Source of the DNA: Oscillospiraceae bacterium
Lineage (GTDB): Bacteria; Bacillota; Clostridia; Oscillospirales; Acutalibacteraceae
Length of the DNA stretch: 64,000 nt
Assembly (NCBI GenBank): GCA_015065545.1
Contig: SVQA01000002.1
Location: forward strand, 124,001 to 188,000
Direction: 5' to 3'
The position numbers and the translations under genes are program-made. The first letter of the stretch is position 1, and each line of letters starts with the position of its first letter. This document shows, in pieces, positions 8,390 to 17,160 of the stretch. The notes under the pieces were generated by a model that did not search any database, had not been told where the DNA came from, and saw nothing but the letters and a program-made list of their open reading frames with translations.

Positions 8390-9880
8390 TTAGTCCCAGG
8401 ATGTCCATAAAAAGAAGAATCCGTCGTCTGTGTTATGAGCTTCGCAGACATAGTCACTATGCCCATCTCTGTCTTTGTCGTAAAAATCTAAGGTCCAGGA
8501 TTCTGTGGTTTCTCCATTGCAGGTAAATGCGATGTTGCTATTATAAATGGGAACGAGAAAATAAGATTTTTCTATATAAGGAAGAACTGTTACGTTATCA
8601 GGGTCGCTCCAGGATAGTGCATACATATCTTGACGATACCATACGTGGGGGAGTTCCACAGGAACTCTTGTTTTAGCAGGCTCACCTATGATAACAAAGG
8701 TTCTCAATCCTGCACAATACTTTTGTATTTCTGTAGCATTACGAACAGTAAGGGGTGTGGTTTTGTTTATAAAGTTGCTGAGGATTATACCGGGGTCGGA
8801 AAGAGTGATAAGACCTGCAACGTGCTTCTGGATAGCGGTTGCGTCCTTTACATTTACTTTGCCGTCACAGTTGGCATCACCCCAAGGAAGAGCCTCATCA
8901 TAGGTGGATTCATCAGGTGAGCTTTCGTCCATAGTAGTAAAGATTGCACCGTCATAAAGACCGAAAGCATCTTCGTAGGCGCTTAAATCCGCATATCCGT
9001 CTCCGTCCCACCATTTTGCCAAAAGTTTTGGTACTTCATCTCTGGGAGTTCTGACATAGGTATCATCTGTGCAAAGAGTGTACAGGAAGCAGGGGTCGGT
9101 GTAAATAACAGGGAAGGTTTGCTCACCTGTGTCGGTGCTGAAAACAAGGGCATAAACAGTATCGCAGCTAAGATTGATACCAATTTGAGTATCTGCATTG
9201 AAGTAAGCCTTATCGTAGGTAACTTCACATTCTTCTTTGCTTGTTTGCCATGCTGTAAGGGGTTCTCCTGTTTCCAGATCCCAGATATGACAGTAGATTT
9301 TGTTAAAGGTTTTCCACTGATAAGGAATATTAAAGGTCATATAATTACAAAAATCGTTAAACCTCTCATCTTCGTTCAGTTCGAATTTGTTTTCTTTAGC
9401 ATATTTTGCACCAACAGAGTTATTAGAGGCGTAAACTGTGAAGGTAGGGTCAGCTCTATAGATGTAAGTGCAGGTGTCAAGGTCGAATTTTCTGCGGTTG
9501 TAGCCAAAAGCTTTCTCTCCGATACTCTCTACAGTATCAGGAATTGTAACTGTACTCATATTGTAGCAGTAAAAGAACGCACCCTCGCCGATAGTTTTTA
9601 CAGTAGAGGGGATCTTAACACCATATAGATAGTAGTTTTTTGAGTAGGCATAAGCACCTATAGAGGTGACCGTACAGCCTTCTATTGTCTCGGGGATTTC
9701 ATCAACCCTGTCTTTTCCTTTGTATTCGATTATAGTACATTCACCTTCGCCGGTGACTTCAATATTGTATTCATCGCAATTGATTACGCATCCTGTGTGG
9801 GTACTGTCTGCAAGGGCAGGACTTACGGTAAGAGATAAAAGTGTTATGAGTGCAAGTGCAAAGGATAGGATTTTTTTCAT
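8390..9880 (-). CDS. Secreted LRR (BspA-type) protein with internal dockerin
   Basis: 496 residues from the ATG preceded by GAGGTG (an in-frame GTG overlaps that site). Signal peptide at about 1-25. Residues of about 35-130 hold BspA-like leucine-rich repeats (IPSTVKTIGEGAFFYC, IPDTVESIGEKAFGY). A type I-like dockerin lies near 334-395: repeat 1 is intact (GDANCDGKVNVKDATAIQK), while repeat 2 (LTVRNATEIQK) has lost most calcium ligands. The last 100 residues contain DKDRDGHSD, a calcium-loop-like motif. The protein may attach to a cohesin and bind a surface or host target. It shares its upstream region with a divergent XRE gene. Confidence 0.88.
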   Translation of the reverse strand: MKKILSFALALITLLSLTVSPALADSTHTGCVINCDEYNIEVTGEGECTIIEYKGKDRVDEIPETIEGCTVTSIGAYAYSKNYYLYGVKIPSTVKTIGEGAFFYCYNMSTVTIPDTVESIGEKAFGYNRRKFDLDTCTYIYRADPTFTVYASNNSVGAKYAKENKFELNEDERFNDFCNYMTFNIPYQWKTFNKIYCHIWDLETGEPLTAWQTSKEECEVTYDKAYFNADTQIGINLSCDTVYALVFSTDTGEQTFPVIYTDPCFLYTLCTDDTYVRTPRDEVPKLLAKWWDGDGYADLSAYEDAFGLYDGAIFTTMDESSPDESTYDEALPWGDANCDGKVNVKDATAIQKHVAGLITLSDPGIILSNFINKTTPLTVRNATEIQKYCAGLRTFVIIGEPAKTRVPVELPHVWYRQDMYALSWSDPDNVTVLPYIEKSYFLVPIYNSNIAFTCNGETTESWTLDFYDKDRDGHSDYVCEAHNTDDGFFFLWTSWD

Positions 9881-9948
9881 AAATATCACCTCAATAAAAT
9901 TTATAGAATATGAAGCTTATAAAAGCCATAGCTTACCTTGTTAAACCT

Positions 9949-9977
9949 ATTCTATCACGTTAGACGTGCTTTGTAAA
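9949..9977 (-). promoter_or_regulatory. Promoter of the LRR/dockerin gene with a palindrome in the spacer
   Basis: On the minus strand TTTACA (9972-9977) and TAGAAT (9949-9954) are separated by 17 bp. The spacer contains a perfect palindrome CACGT-TAG-ACGTG (9956-9968), a likely repressor site. Confidence 0.55.
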
Positions 9978-10028
9978 TAGAATTTAAGGATTTTCTTGGA
10001 TAAAACGATATATTTTACAACTTAATGA

Positions 10029-10070
10029 TACTCAAAGATTGAGTAAATGTCAATACTCGAGTTTTGAGTA
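10029..10070. promoter_or_regulatory. Two tandem operators upstream of the XRE gene
   Basis: Two identical-format inverted repeats TACTC-N7-GAGTA, at 10029-10045 and 10054-10070, with centres 25 bp apart. They lie 43 bp before the XRE start in the region shared with the LRR/dockerin gene. The expected use is autoregulation by the XRE protein. Confidence 0.65.
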
Positions 10071-10112
10071 TGCTACCATTTTTGCAGACATAATATTAGC
10101 AGGAGTGGTGGT

Positions 10113-10319
10113 ATGGATTATCGTGCCCGTATTAAGGCAGTTCGGGAGGACAGAGATTTGACTCAGGCACAGGTTGGTGCAGTCCTCCATAAATCCCAAC
10201 AGGGATATAATCATATTGAAGCAGGCAGGGCAGAACTTAAGATTGATGATTTAAAGAAGCTGTGTGAATTTTATAATCTCTCTGCAGACTATCTTATCGG
10301 ATTGACTGACAATATTTAA
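10113..10319 (+). CDS. Small XRE-family HTH regulator
   Basis: 68 residues that are almost entirely one Cro/CI helix-turn-helix: DLTQAQVGAVL, SQQGYNHIEAGRAELKIDDL, LCEFYNLSADYLIGL. It has no sensor domain. GGAGTGGTGG precedes the ATG. Two palindromic operators lie immediately upstream, and the divergent gene encodes the LRR/dockerin protein, so this is the obvious candidate regulator of both. A bidirectional terminator follows. Targets beyond this locus cannot be inferred. Confidence 0.92.
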   Translation: MDYRARIKAVREDRDLTQAQVGAVLHKSQQGYNHIEAGRAELKIDDLKKLCEFYNLSADYLIGLTDNI

Positions 10320-10332
10320 TAAAAATGAACGC

Positions 10333-10373
10333 AAAAAACGGTACATTCATCACGAATGTACCGTTTTGTTATG
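10333..10373. terminator. Bidirectional terminator, copy 2 of the 41-bp repeat
   Basis: 40 of 41 bases are identical to 8341-8381. It lies between the convergent XRE and glgP genes, in the same orientation as copy 1. Confidence 0.85.
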
Positions 10374-10393
10374 CATTGTTTAATTGAGCAAGA

Positions 10394-12748
10394 TTACTTA
10401 ACGTGCCAGAGCTCTGTTGCGTACTGGAGGATAGTTCTGTCGGAGCTGAACTCACCTGCGTTTGCAACGTTCTTGAGGCACTTTCTGCCGAATGCTACGC
10501 GGTCTGCGTATTCTGTATTGCAACGAATCTTTGTATCAACATAATCCTGAAGGTCGTTGAGGAGGAAGTAGTGGTCGGGTGCGTGCCAGCATTTGCCGTC
10601 AAGGATACCCTCCCAAAGCTCGCGGAAGCTGCCTTCGCCCTGAGCGCCGTTGTCGTTGAATGTGCCGTTAACGAGTGTATCAACAACACGTCTGATGTAT
10701 TCGTTCTGTTCGTAGATGGCACGGGGCCAGTAGCCCTCTCTCTTGAGTCTTTCGATTTCCTCAACTCTTGCACCGAAGATGTACTCGTTCTCTTCGCCTG
10801 CCTTCTGTGCAATCTCAACGTTAGCACCGTCGTAAGTACCGAGGGTTACTGCACCGTTGAGCATAAACTTCATGTTACCTGTACCGGAAGCCTCTGTACC
10901 TGCAGTGGAAATCTGCTCGGAAACATCAGCAGCAACTACGATCTTTTCTGCGTAGGAAACGTTATAGTTGGAAACGAATACAACCTGGAGCTTGTCCTTT
11001 GTATCGGGATCGTTGTTTACAAGGTTTGCAATCTCGTTGATGTACTTGATGATTGCCTTTGCACGACGATAGCCGGGAGCAGCCTTAGCACCAAAGATGA
11101 ATGCGGTGGGATTCCAGTTGGGGAGTTTGCCGTCTTTGATGAGGAAGTAGATGTAGAGGATAGAGAAAGCATTGAGGAGCTGTCTCTTGTACTCGTGGAG
11201 TCTCTTTACCTGAATGTCGAAGATGAAATCGGGGTTAAGATCGAAGTTGTCCATCTTTTTAACGTAAGCAGCGAGCTGCTTCTTTTTCTTAGCCTTAATC
11301 TTGTTGAACTCCTTAACGGTTTTGTCGTCAAGCATATCGTTAAGAGCGTAGAGTTTAGAAAGGTCTCTCTGCCAGCCGTCGCCAACCTTGCTTGTGATAA
11401 ACTCGGAAAGCTCGGGGTTGCAAAGACCAAGCCAACGGCGCTGTGTGATACCGTTTGTCTTGTTCTGGAAACGCTCGGGGTAGATAGCGTACCACTCTTT
11501 GAGAACGTCGTTCTTGAGGATTTCTGTGTGAATCCAAGCAACACCGTTTACATAGCTGGATGCATAGATGCCAAGACGAGCCATGTGAACTCTCTCGCCA
11601 TCGATGATACGCATATTGTTTACCATACCCTCGTCGAGACCGCGGCTTCTGAGGTCCCACATCTCTTTCTCATTGATTCTCTCAATGATAGAGTAGATTT
11701 CGGGGATAACTTCCTGCATAAGAGAGATGCTCCATTTCTCAAGAGCCTCAGCCATAACAGTGTGGTTTGTATATGCAAATGTCTTCTGTGCAATCTCGAA
11801 AGCTTCGTCAAAGCCGATGCCCTCAAGAGCAAGAAGTCTGATAAGCTCGGGAATACAGCAGATGGGGTGTGTATCGTTAAGCTGGCAAGCTGTCATCTCT
11901 GCAAAGTGAGAGAAGTCATTGCCGTACTGCTTCTTGTATCTCTTGATAATATCCTGAAGAGATGCAGAGCAGAAGAAGTACTGCTGCTTAAGTCTTAAAA
12001 CCTTACCCTCTCTGGAGTTGTCGTTGGGATAAAGAACCTTGGAGATATTCTCTGCGTCGTTCTTAGCCTTGATAGAATCGTCGTATCTGCCGTCGTTGAA
12101 CTGGAGGAAGTCAAACTCGTTAACTGCCTCTGCCTGCCACAGACGGAGAGTGTTGATGTTCTTTGTGCCGTAGCCGATAATAGCCATATCGTAGGGAACA
12201 GCAACAACTGTCTGGTCAGCGAATTTAACTGTTACTGCGTCTTCGATGCAACGAACGCTCCAAGGATCGCCGAATTTCTGCCAATCGTCAGCAACCTCTA
12301 CCTGATAGCCGTTCTCGATAAGCTGCTTAAAGAGACCGTACTTGTAGCGGATGCCATAGCCGTCAAGGGGAACGTCGTGAGTTGCAGCAGAATCAAGGAA
12401 GCAAGCTGCAAGTCTGCCGAGACCGCCGTTACCGAGAGCTGCGTCGTCGATATCCTCGAACTGGTTGATGTTCATACCCTTTGCCTTGAGAAGCTCCTTA
12501 ACCTCGTCAAGTGCGCCGAGGCAGTAAAGGTTGTTGTAAATCATTCTGCCCATAAGGAACTCAGCGGAGAAATAGTAAGCTCTGCGCTTTTTAGCGTGAG
12601 CCTTCTTGCTCTTTTCCCAACGCTCAGCGATGTCGCCCATTACAGCCTTACCAAGTACCTGGTGCAGCTGGTCTTTGTTCAGCTCCTTAGGTTTTTTACA
12701 ATAAGCACTTTTTGCAATAGTCTCAAGATTCTCAATAATCTTACTCAT
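10394..12748 (-). CDS. glgP: Glycogen/alpha-glucan phosphorylase
   Basis: 784 residues, slightly shorter than the roughly 800-840 usual for the GT35 family but complete. The enzyme releases glucose-1-phosphate from alpha-1,4-glucans in the cytoplasm. The pyridoxal-phosphate lysine lies in EASGTGNMKFMLNGAVTLG, and the substrate-site blocks LGNGGLGRLAACFLDS and FDIQVKRLHEYKRQLLN are present. The ATG follows AGGAGG. It is 16 bp downstream of malQ, so the two act together: MalQ rearranges short maltodextrins into chains the phosphorylase can use. Confidence 0.97.
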   Translation of the reverse strand: MSKIIENLETIAKSAYCKKPKELNKDQLHQVLGKAVMGDIAERWEKSKKAHAKKRRAYYFSAEFLMGRMIYNNLYCLGALDEVKELLKAKGMNINQFEDIDDAALGNGGLGRLAACFLDSAATHDVPLDGYGIRYKYGLFKQLIENGYQVEVADDWQKFGDPWSVRCIEDAVTVKFADQTVVAVPYDMAIIGYGTKNINTLRLWQAEAVNEFDFLQFNDGRYDDSIKAKNDAENISKVLYPNDNSREGKVLRLKQQYFFCSASLQDIIKRYKKQYGNDFSHFAEMTACQLNDTHPICCIPELIRLLALEGIGFDEAFEIAQKTFAYTNHTVMAEALEKWSISLMQEVIPEIYSIIERINEKEMWDLRSRGLDEGMVNNMRIIDGERVHMARLGIYASSYVNGVAWIHTEILKNDVLKEWYAIYPERFQNKTNGITQRRWLGLCNPELSEFITSKVGDGWQRDLSKLYALNDMLDDKTVKEFNKIKAKKKKQLAAYVKKMDNFDLNPDFIFDIQVKRLHEYKRQLLNAFSILYIYFLIKDGKLPNWNPTAFIFGAKAAPGYRRAKAIIKYINEIANLVNNDPDTKDKLQVVFVSNYNVSYAEKIVVAADVSEQISTAGTEASGTGNMKFMLNGAVTLGTYDGANVEIAQKAGEENEYIFGARVEEIERLKREGYWPRAIYEQNEYIRRVVDTLVNGTFNDNGAQGEGSFRELWEGILDGKCWHAPDHYFLLNDLQDYVDTKIRCNTEYADRVAFGRKCLKNVANAGEFSSDRTILQYATELWHVK

Positions 12749-12764
12749 TTTATTAGTCCTCCTG

Positions 12765-14258
12765 TTATCTGTTGTAGGTGTTTACCATACCCATAAGTTT
12801 TGCTGCGAGCTCATCGGTGAGGGATGCAGCGTCTATTCTCCACTCCCAGTTACCGCCAAGGGTAGAGGGTGTGTTGATTCTTGCTTCAGAGCCAAGTCCC
12901 AGCAGATCCTGCATGGGAATGATGGCATACTTTGCACGGCTTTCGTAAGCGGTGCGGATGATACCCCAGTTGAAGCCCTCTTCATCAGAGAGGTGGCAGT
13001 ACTCATAAGCATGACGGAGTGTCTGCTCGTCAGCCTCTGCCTTCCAACCCATAATGGTATCGTTGTCGTGTGTACCTGTGTAAACTACGCAGTTTTCAGG
13101 GTAGAGGTGGGGAAGATACTCGTTGTCGTTGCCGCTACCGAATGCGAACTCCAGAATCTTCATTCCGGGATAACCGCAGTCAAGAAGAAGCTGCTTAACA
13201 CCGGGAGTAAGGTCGCCCAGATCCTCTGCAACAATTTCAACGTTGTCAATCTGCTCGTTCATAAGGTTAAAGAATTCAATGCCGGGACCCTCTTTCCAAG
13301 AGCCGCCGATAGCGTTCTCTGCAGGGAAGGGGATAGCATAGTATGTGTCGAATGCACGGAAGTGGTCGATTCTTGTAATGTCGAAGAGAGCGGTTGCTGC
13401 CTTGATACGCTCAAACCACCATTTGTAACCTGTCTCTTTGAGGTAATCCCAGTTGTAAAGGGGATTGCCCCAGAGCTGACCTGTTGCGGAGAAGTAATCG
13501 GGAGGACAGCCTGCAACGCAAACAGGATTGCGGCTTTCGTCCAGCCAGAACACCTCGGGATTTGCCCAAGTATCTGCGCTGTCCATAGCAACATAGATGG
13601 GCATATCGCCTAAAATCTTAATGCCGAGGGAGTTTACATAAGCACGGAACTTCTCCCACTGCTCGTAGAATTTAAACTGAACAAAGCTCCAGAAGCCGAT
13701 ATCGTCAGAGAACTTTCTTGTGTAGCGGGCTACAGCCTTTTCGTCTCTGAGGCGGATGCTTTCGTCATCCCACTCGGTCCAGGACTTCATACCGAAGCTC
13801 TTTTTAACAGACATATAGAGAGCATAGTTTTTAAGCCAGCCTGCGTTTTTTCTCTTAAAGGAGCGAAATGCTTTCTGTGCATCGCTGTCTTTGTCCAAAG
13901 CCTTGAAGTTTTCATAAGCTTTACGAAGAATCTCAAAACGGCAGTTGTAGATTTTCTCGTAATCTACATAGCCGGGGTTGGTGCCGTAGTTGTAGCCGTC
14001 CATATCAGCGGCTTTAAGAAGCCCCTCTTCACAGAGCATATCAAGGTCAATCATATAGGGATTGCCTGCATAAGTTGAGAAAGACTGATAAGGGGAATCG
14101 CCGTAGCTTGTGGGACCAACGGGAAGAATCTGCCAGATTGTCTGACCAGCTTTCTTGAGGAAGTCAGCAAATTTGTAAGCTTCTTTGCCTATTGTGCCGA
14201 TTCCGTAGGGAGAAGGCAGAGAAGTGATAGGCATAAGAATTCCGGCTGCTCTTGACAT
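12765..14258 (-). CDS. malQ: 4-alpha-glucanotransferase (amylomaltase, GH77)
   Basis: 497 residues, the typical bacterial length. GH77 catalytic blocks: nucleophile Asp in DITRIDHFRAFDTYYAIP, acid/base Glu in VEIVAEDLGD, and the third acid in YTGTHDNDTIMGW. The N-terminal ITSLPSPYGIGTIG is family-typical. It transfers glucan segments between maltodextrins in the cytoplasm. It is the first gene of a malQ-glgP operon; AGGAG precedes the ATG. Upstream repeats (14295-14375) suggest carbohydrate-responsive control. Confidence 0.97.
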   Translation of the reverse strand: MSRAAGILMPITSLPSPYGIGTIGKEAYKFADFLKKAGQTIWQILPVGPTSYGDSPYQSFSTYAGNPYMIDLDMLCEEGLLKAADMDGYNYGTNPGYVDYEKIYNCRFEILRKAYENFKALDKDSDAQKAFRSFKRKNAGWLKNYALYMSVKKSFGMKSWTEWDDESIRLRDEKAVARYTRKFSDDIGFWSFVQFKFYEQWEKFRAYVNSLGIKILGDMPIYVAMDSADTWANPEVFWLDESRNPVCVAGCPPDYFSATGQLWGNPLYNWDYLKETGYKWWFERIKAATALFDITRIDHFRAFDTYYAIPFPAENAIGGSWKEGPGIEFFNLMNEQIDNVEIVAEDLGDLTPGVKQLLLDCGYPGMKILEFAFGSGNDNEYLPHLYPENCVVYTGTHDNDTIMGWKAEADEQTLRHAYEYCHLSDEEGFNWGIIRTAYESRAKYAIIPMQDLLGLGSEARINTPSTLGGNWEWRIDAASLTDELAAKLMGMVNTYNR

Positions 14259-14294
14259 AAAATCATCTCCTGCAAAAGTAATTAAATTTTGGTT

Positions 14295-14375
14295 GAGTAG
14301 GTGTACTCGTATATATTCCGTATATATAATGCGGTAGAAGGTGCAGTCAAAAATCGCAACCTGTCAAATTTTGAC
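14295..14375 (-). promoter_or_regulatory. malQ-glgP promoter region with direct and inverted repeats
   Basis: A candidate minus-strand promoter has TTGACT at 14345-14350 and an ATATAT -10 at 14322-14327, 17-bp spacer. The -10 overlaps one of two tandem CGTATATAT repeats (14308-14316, 14319-14327; 11-bp period). Also present are GAGTA-N4-TACTC (14295-14308) and a palindrome GTCAAA-T-TTTGAC (14363-14375). Confidence 0.4.
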
Positions 14376-14442
14376 CGCTATAATCACTTCGAATTTTACC
14401 ACAATTCTTTCTGTTTTGCAAGCAAAATAAGGTAAATATGGC

Positions 14443-14982
14443 TTAAATACTGGAAAATCCACAATAAATTGCCAAATGAGCGGCGAGTTGGCGATTTTTA
14501 TCTCGATTGTTATATTTTGCACTAAAATCGCCCTTTATTACCCTTGTCTTATCTTTGGTGGCAATTCCGATAAATACTGTACCTACGGGCTTTTCTCGGC
14601 TTCCGCCCGTGGGTCCTGCAATACCTGTAGTACTGATTCCCATATCAGCATTTGCAAGGGTTCGTACTCCTTCTGCCATCTGTGCGGCTACCTGAGGAGA
14701 TACGGCACCTAATTCCTCTAAATCTTTACTGCTTACACCCAGAACCTTCTCTTTTATACAGTTGGCATAGGAGCAAATTCCGCAATCAAAAACCTCTGAT
14801 ACGCCTGCTTCGTCGGTGAGCAGCTTGCTTATAAGACCTCCGGTACAGCTTTCGGCGGTGGCAACCTTCATTCCTTTTTTCTCAAGTTCTTTTATAAGGA
14901 GCTTCGTTATTGATTCGCAATCCGTATTCTCTTTTTTTAGGAGCTCTTCAAAATCTTTTTCTGTGATTATTTCGAAATTCAT
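14443..14982 (-). CDS. pncC: CinA-C / PncC-type nicotinamide-nucleotide amidase
   Basis: 179 residues from the ATG preceded by GAGGT; a longer frame reaching 15039 lacks a ribosome site. It is the CinA C-terminal domain alone, without the N-terminal molybdopterin-binding-like half. Family motifs: VATAESCTGGLISKLLTD, GAVSPQVAAQMAEGVR and GIAGPTGG. The family deamidates nicotinamide mononucleotide for NAD salvage. It is monocistronic and divergent from rsmE. Confidence 0.9.
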   Translation of the reverse strand: MNFEIITEKDFEELLKKENTDCESITKLLIKELEKKGMKVATAESCTGGLISKLLTDEAGVSEVFDCGICSYANCIKEKVLGVSSKDLEELGAVSPQVAAQMAEGVRTLANADMGISTTGIAGPTGGSREKPVGTVFIGIATKDKTRVIKGDFSAKYNNRDKNRQLAAHLAIYCGFSSI

Positions 14983-15146
14983 AGTATATACCTCGTTTTT
15001 TGATTTGAATTTATATTTAATATTGCCTGATAAAAACATTTCAATACAACTTTATATTATCACTATAATATGATTATTGCAAACAGAAGAGTTTTTTGCT
15101 ATATTATATATGATTACGATTAGTCCTTTATTATGGGAGATTGTTT

Positions 15147-15872
15147 ATGGCATGGTTTTTTACAGATGAAGAAATAAACGGCACTTGTATTATTACAGGA
15201 GAAGATGCAAAGCATATAGAAAAATCCCTGCGGATGAGAGTTGGCGAGGAGCTTACTCTTGTTACACCCTCTTTGCAGGAGCATCTTTGCAGAATATCGG
15301 CTTTTTATTCTGACTCTGCCCGGGTTGAGAGTATAAGCTCCAAGCCTTGCGAAAACGAGGCGGATGTAAAAGTAACTCTTTATCAGTCTTTGACCAAAGG
15401 GGATAAAATGGATCTGATTGTACAGAAGTCTGTAGAGCTGGGGGTTGAGAGGATAGTGCCCGTTGTTACAAGCCGTTGCGTATCCAGACCTGACGAGAAA
15501 TCCATTAAAAAGAAAATTGAGCGTTGGCAAAAAATTGCCTTGGGTGCGGCTCAGCAATCCTGCAGAGGTATTGTGCCCTTGGTGGATGATGTAATGAGCT
15601 TTGAAGAGGCACTGGGCGATGCATCGCAAAAGGATGTAAGCATTATTTTCTATGAGGGCGGCGGCGAAAGCCTTAAAACCTTCACGGATAATGAGCACAA
15701 GTCCTTCGGTATATTTGTGGGCTGTGAAGGCGGTTTTGATGTATCCGAGGTTGAGAAAGCAAAAGAGAGCGGAGTTCTTCCCGCTACTCTGGGCAAGAGA
15801 ATTCTCCGGGCAGAAACAGCACCCTTGGCGGCAATTTCGGCTATTATGTGCCTTACAGGAAATTTTGACTAA
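15147..15872 (+). CDS. rsmE: 16S rRNA m3U1498 methyltransferase
   Basis: 241 residues from the ATG at 15147 (GGGAG at 15135-15139; an in-frame TTG at 15141 is too close to it). RsmE methylates U1498 of 16S rRNA in the assembled 30S subunit. Visible features are an N-terminal PUA-like part (DAKHIEKSLRMRVGE), LTKGDKMDLIVQKSVELGV, and the knotted SPOUT C-terminus (VGCEGGFDVSEVE, LGKRILRAETAPLAAI). In Firmicutes it often follows prmA; here prmA is 5 kb away on the other strand. mtnN follows after 18 bp. Confidence 0.95.
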   Translation: MAWFFTDEEINGTCIITGEDAKHIEKSLRMRVGEELTLVTPSLQEHLCRISAFYSDSARVESISSKPCENEADVKVTLYQSLTKGDKMDLIVQKSVELGVERIVPVVTSRCVSRPDEKSIKKKIERWQKIALGAAQQSCRGIVPLVDDVMSFEEALGDASQKDVSIIFYEGGGESLKTFTDNEHKSFGIFVGCEGGFDVSEVEKAKESGVLPATLGKRILRAETAPLAAISAIMCLTGNFD

Positions 15873-15890
15873 GATTTTAGGAGTAGTATT

Positions 15891-16589
15891 ATGAATAAAC
15901 CCGTTGGAATTATCTGTGCTATGGAGCTGGAGCTTCAGGGCCTTCTTGAAATTATTGAAACAGAAAATATAGTGGAGAAGTCAGGAACGACTTTTTATAA
16001 AGGTAAAATCCGAAACACAGATGTTGTTCTCGTACAATGCGGAATCGGCAAGGTTAGTGCCGCAATCTGCACCCAGATGCTTATTGATTTTTACTCACCT
16101 GCTGTAATTATCAACAGCGGTGTTGCAGGTGCATTGTCCACCGATGTAACTGTCGGTGATGTGGTGATTGCTACAGCGGCAGTACAGCACGATTTTGACT
16201 GTACTGCTTTCGGAGACCCTAAGGGAACACTTGAGCTTCTGGGAAAAAGAATAGTTGAGCTCCCTGCTGATGAAGAGATTTCTGCAAAGCTTTTCGAGGC
16301 GGCAAAGACACTTGAGGATACAAGAGCCTTCAGAGGTATTATTGCTACAGGCGATAAGTTTGTAGCAGACAGTGAGGAAAGACTTTCCATAGGAAAAGAG
16401 TTTTCTGCTCTTGCCTGCGAGATGGAGGGTGGTGCTATGGCACAGGTTTGTATTCGTGCAGGAGTGCCCTTTGCAATCCTTCGCAGTATTTCTGACGATA
16501 TAGGTCATAACACTACTGTGGACTTTAATGAGTTCAAGATTATGGCGGCAAAGAAGACCATAGATGTACTCTCTGCTGTGCTCGTATAA
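15891..16589 (+). CDS. mtnN: 5'-methylthioadenosine/S-adenosylhomocysteine nucleosidase
   Basis: 232 residues, full length. It hydrolyses methylthioadenosine and S-adenosylhomocysteine, removing by-products of methyl transfer. Family blocks: VGIICAMELELQGLLE, VQCGIGKVSAAICTQ, INSGVAGAL, and the active-site end ACEMEGGAMAQVC followed by RSISDD. TTAGGAG precedes the ATG. It sits 18 bp after rsmE, a SAM-dependent methyltransferase gene, a sensible pairing. Confidence 0.96.
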   Translation: MNKPVGIICAMELELQGLLEIIETENIVEKSGTTFYKGKIRNTDVVLVQCGIGKVSAAICTQMLIDFYSPAVIINSGVAGALSTDVTVGDVVIATAAVQHDFDCTAFGDPKGTLELLGKRIVELPADEEISAKLFEAAKTLEDTRAFRGIIATGDKFVADSEERLSIGKEFSALACEMEGGAMAQVCIRAGVPFAILRSISDDIGHNTTVDFNEFKIMAAKKTIDVLSAVLV

Positions 16590-16590
16590 T

Positions 16591-16628
16591 CAAAAAGCAT
16601 TGACTTTTTGCGTTATTAGTGATAACAT
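16591..16628 (+). promoter_or_regulatory. mtnN terminator stem overlapping the DUF2975 promoter
   Basis: CAAAAAG (16591-16597) pairs with CTTTTTG (16604-16610). TTGACT (16600-16605), 17-bp spacer and TAACAT (16623-16628) form a sigma-A-type promoter that starts inside this stem. Confidence 0.45.
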
Positions 16629-16673
16629 TCCAATTATTGAAACCAAGAGATAATAACCTGTTGAGGTGATATC

Positions 16674-17150
16674 GTGACCAAATATATAAAAATGTTTAAA
16701 TGGCTTTCTATAATATTTGCAGGCAGTATGTTTGTGCTTTCTGTTATTCTTCTGCCTTACTTTATAGACTCTTTAAAATGGCGTGTGCCCGAATATGAAT
16801 TTTTGCTTTACCCTGCACTTCTTTTTGTGTGGGTAACATCTATCGGCTTTTACTACATAGTTCTGCTGATTATCAATATATGTCAGAATGCCCAGTCGGG
16901 AAAAGCTTTTACGATTTCCACCGTAAAGCTTTTTGACAGAATCGCATTGGTTGCACTTATTGAGATTGTAGCATATATGATAGGCTTTGTTGCAGGCTCA
17001 ATATGGATTATGAAGGTTAATCCTTATCTGGTGTTTGCTTTGTTTATTGTAGCTTTTTTCTGTTTGATGGTTTTCGGCTTCTGCAAGATAATGAAGCATC
17101 TGCTCAGACGAGTGGTAGATATAAAAGAAGAAAACGAATATACTATCTGA
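16674..17150 (+). CDS. DUF2975-type four-helix membrane protein
   Basis: 158 residues starting at a GTG 5 nt after GAGGTG. Four hydrophobic segments (about 10-32, 43-67, 85-113, 118-140) and a short charged tail. DUF2975 proteins are uncharacterised integral membrane proteins usually encoded next to a YozG-like HTH regulator, which is what follows here 10 bp downstream. A two-gene regulator/membrane-protein unit is inferred. Confidence 0.8.
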   Translation: MTKYIKMFKWLSIIFAGSMFVLSVILLPYFIDSLKWRVPEYEFLLYPALLFVWVTSIGFYYIVLLIINICQNAQSGKAFTISTVKLFDRIALVALIEIVAYMIGFVAGSIWIMKVNPYLVFALFIVAFFCLMVFGFCKIMKHLLRRVVDIKEENEYTI

Positions 17151-17160
17151 GGTGGACAAA

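Noticed and set aside
10403..11998. A 531-codon open frame on the plus strand
   Set aside because: It lies wholly antisense to glgP and reflects codon bias of the real gene; no ribosome site and no recognisable domain.
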